A stretch of DNA of 64,000 nt, taken from NCBI RefSeq assembly GCF_040530035.1, contig NZ_JBEWCD010000001.1, positions 372,001-436,000 on the forward strand, written 5' to 3'. Source of the DNA: Roseibium sp. HPY-6. Its GTDB lineage: Bacteria; Pseudomonadota; Alphaproteobacteria; Rhizobiales; Stappiaceae. Positions 62,756 to 64,000 of this stretch are shown here, in pieces (positions within the stretch are counted from its first letter, which is position 1; each line of letters starts with the position of its first letter). Both the position numbers and the translations under genes were made by a program. A model generated the notes under the pieces. That model was not told where the DNA came from. It was given only the letters and a program-made list of their open reading frames with translations, and made no database searches.

Positions 62756-63277
62756 CTATGGCAGCGCCACGACCTGCGTCCTGATGCCGACCCTTTGAAA
62801 CAGGTCCTTGATGTCGTTATTGGCCATGCGGATGCAGCCGTAGGAAACGGCGCGCCCGATGGACCCCGGCCTGTTGGTGCCGTGGATGGCAAAATTGCCG
62901 TTGGAGAGCGTCATCGCGGCCGCTCCCATCGGATTGTTGGGGGCTCCACCCGCGATAACATCCGGCAGATGCGGAAAATCCCGTCGCACTTCAGGTGACG
63001 GCGACCAGGCGGGACTGATATATTTCGCGGTGATCTGCGCGTGCCCCGTCCAGGCCTTGCGTGACTTGCCCACCGCAACCTTGTAGCGAATTGCGCGATT
63101 TCCACGCAGAACCAGATAGAGCCGTTTTTCCGAATTTCTGATGACAATTGTGCCCGGGCGAAACCTGTGGTCGGAGAAGCCGACAAGTTCAGCCGCCGAA
63201 GCCGGGGTTTGAACGCTGAGAGCAAAGCCAAGCGCGAGCAGCAAAGAGACAATTGTGAAACGGGATCCTGAACGCAT
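62756..63277 (-). CDS. L,D-transpeptidase (YkuD family)
   Basis: A 173-residue exported transpeptidase. The signal peptide ends near residue 29 (SASA). The YkuD motif is intact, with His132 in HGTNRPGSIG and Cys148 in SYGCIRM, and YLVLRGNRAIRYKVAVGKS is the family start. It would cross-link or modify peptidoglycan in the periplasm. It is shorter than the first YkuD protein of the window, which is lipoprotein-like. The gene has its own terminator and no partner. Confidence 0.9.
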   Translation of the reverse strand: MRSGSRFTIVSLLLALGFALSVQTPASAAELVGFSDHRFRPGTIVIRNSEKRLYLVLRGNRAIRYKVAVGKSRKAWTGHAQITAKYISPAWSPSPEVRRDFPHLPDVIAGGAPNNPMGAAAMTLSNGNFAIHGTNRPGSIGRAVSYGCIRMANNDIKDLFQRVGIRTQVVALP

Positions 63278-63598
63278 GAAACTTCCCCGGTTTTGCGGGG
63301 AAAATACCGCGTGAGCTCCCTTGAAAGAAGGCTGCGGCCACTATTTTCTTACCGAAAGGTTAACACGCGAAACAGCTCATCACACTGGATCACATTCACT
63401 GCAGGTGGAGAGCTAAGGGACCTCGCGCGCCGTAGAGCAAATGCATCTGGCACTTTTCCTGTGACGGTCGTCACTGTGGTTCAGAGCCTCAAGCACCGAT
63501 ACTTCGGAAGGTCCACGGCCATCGGAACAACGCCGACCAGTTAAATCGAGCGTTTCCATCAGCCGGGTGTCCCTGAGATCTTTAAGAGGAATTTTGAA

Positions 63599-64000
63599 AT
63601 GCTATCCATTCGATCCAAACTCTCCGGCCTGTTGGCAGCGTGTGCTGGCCTCGGCATGTTGTTCTCGTTGACGGTTCCTGCGGCCGCCGGCTCCATTTCC
63701 GGCACCTATACGCTTTCGCCGTCCAACATCGACACCGGTTTTTCCGTTCGCGTCCTTGGTGGCCGCCCGGTCACGGGCGCTTTCAACAAGGTTTCCGGAA
63801 AGATGATCCTTGACCAGAACCGGCCGGACAAAAGCCGTGTCAACGTTACGATCGATCTTGGCAGCGTGAGCACCAACAACGACAAGGTCACCGGCTTTCT
63901 GAAAAGCTCCGCCATGTTCAATGTCGCCAAATACCCGACTGCGAAGTTCCAGAGCACCCGGATCCGCATTACCGGCAAGTATTCGGCCGAAGTCGAGGGC
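63599..64000 (+). CDS. YceI family protein (cut by window edge)
   Basis: The first 134 residues are visible. A signal peptide ends near residue 31 (PAAAG). The mature start SISGTYTLSPSNIDTGFSVR and later NKVSGKMILDQ match the lipocalin-like YceI fold, which binds a polyisoprenoid in its barrel. FLKSSAMFNVAKYPTAKF is the central YceI signature, here with Phe-Asn in the usual FD.. position. AAGAGGAATTTTGAA precedes the ATG. The C-terminus lies past the right edge. Confidence 0.88.
   Translation, partial: MLSIRSKLSGLLAACAGLGMLFSLTVPAAAGSISGTYTLSPSNIDTGFSVRVLGGRPVTGAFNKVSGKMILDQNRPDKSRVNVTIDLGSVSTNNDKVTGFLKSSAMFNVAKYPTAKFQSTRIRITGKYSAEVEG

Overview
The window looks like chromosomal DNA of a marine-type alphaproteobacterium. 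The small genes usg and the zf-CHCC protein, the chemistry of the phosphonate and Lap-type loci, and the moderately high GC all fit a Hyphomicrobiales member close to Roseibium/Labrenzia (Stappiaceae). This placement is inferred from protein style and gene content, not from a marker search. No insertion sequence, prophage, CRISPR array or replication origin was seen. One tRNA gene, Leu(UAA), is present.

Layout. Positions 1-9.6 kb hold housekeeping and metabolic genes: cysE (cut by the left edge), a crotonase-fold protein, two alpha/beta hydrolases, a zinc-finger/FAD-monooxygenase pair, a CinA-like protein with gpt, an L,D-transpeptidase, sfsA and a TrkH potassium transporter. Positions 9.8-24.5 kb form a phosphorus-acquisition block. 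It has a PhnD/PhnC/PhnE-like transporter coupled by overlapping codons to a TehB-like methyltransferase, a divergent phnC-phnD-phnE-phnE operon with a hairpin attenuator after phnD, a stand-alone phnM, and a UgpBAEC-like ABC transporter with a metallophosphoesterase and a divergent LysR regulator. No C-P lyase core gene (phnGHIJKL) lies in the window.

Positions 25.7-42.1 kb carry a complete Lap-type adhesion locus. The type I secretion outer-membrane, ATPase and adaptor proteins, a LapG-like periplasmic cysteine protease and a small bitopic membrane protein are on the + strand. A convergent gene of more than 9 kb encodes an RTX adhesin of about 3119 residues, with a TAAG motif near residue 121 where LapG is expected to cut. 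A shared hairpin terminator separates the two units. An AT-rich gene-free stretch of about 860 bases with palindromes precedes the adhesin gene. No LapD is recognised, but a CHASE4-GGDEF-EAL protein lies 5 kb beyond the adhesin start.

Positions 43-64 kb are mostly core genes: an orphan TauB/SsuB-type ATPase, a VPLPA-CTERM surface protein, tRNA-Leu, map, radC, the cyclic-di-GMP protein, ppdK-meaB, a TPR protein with ispE, a polyprenyl diphosphate synthase, DUF2007, a TrmN6-type methyltransferase, usg, a c-type cytochrome, a MoxR/CoxE pair, an MsrQ-like/PepSY pair, a second L,D-transpeptidase and a YceI protein cut by the right edge.
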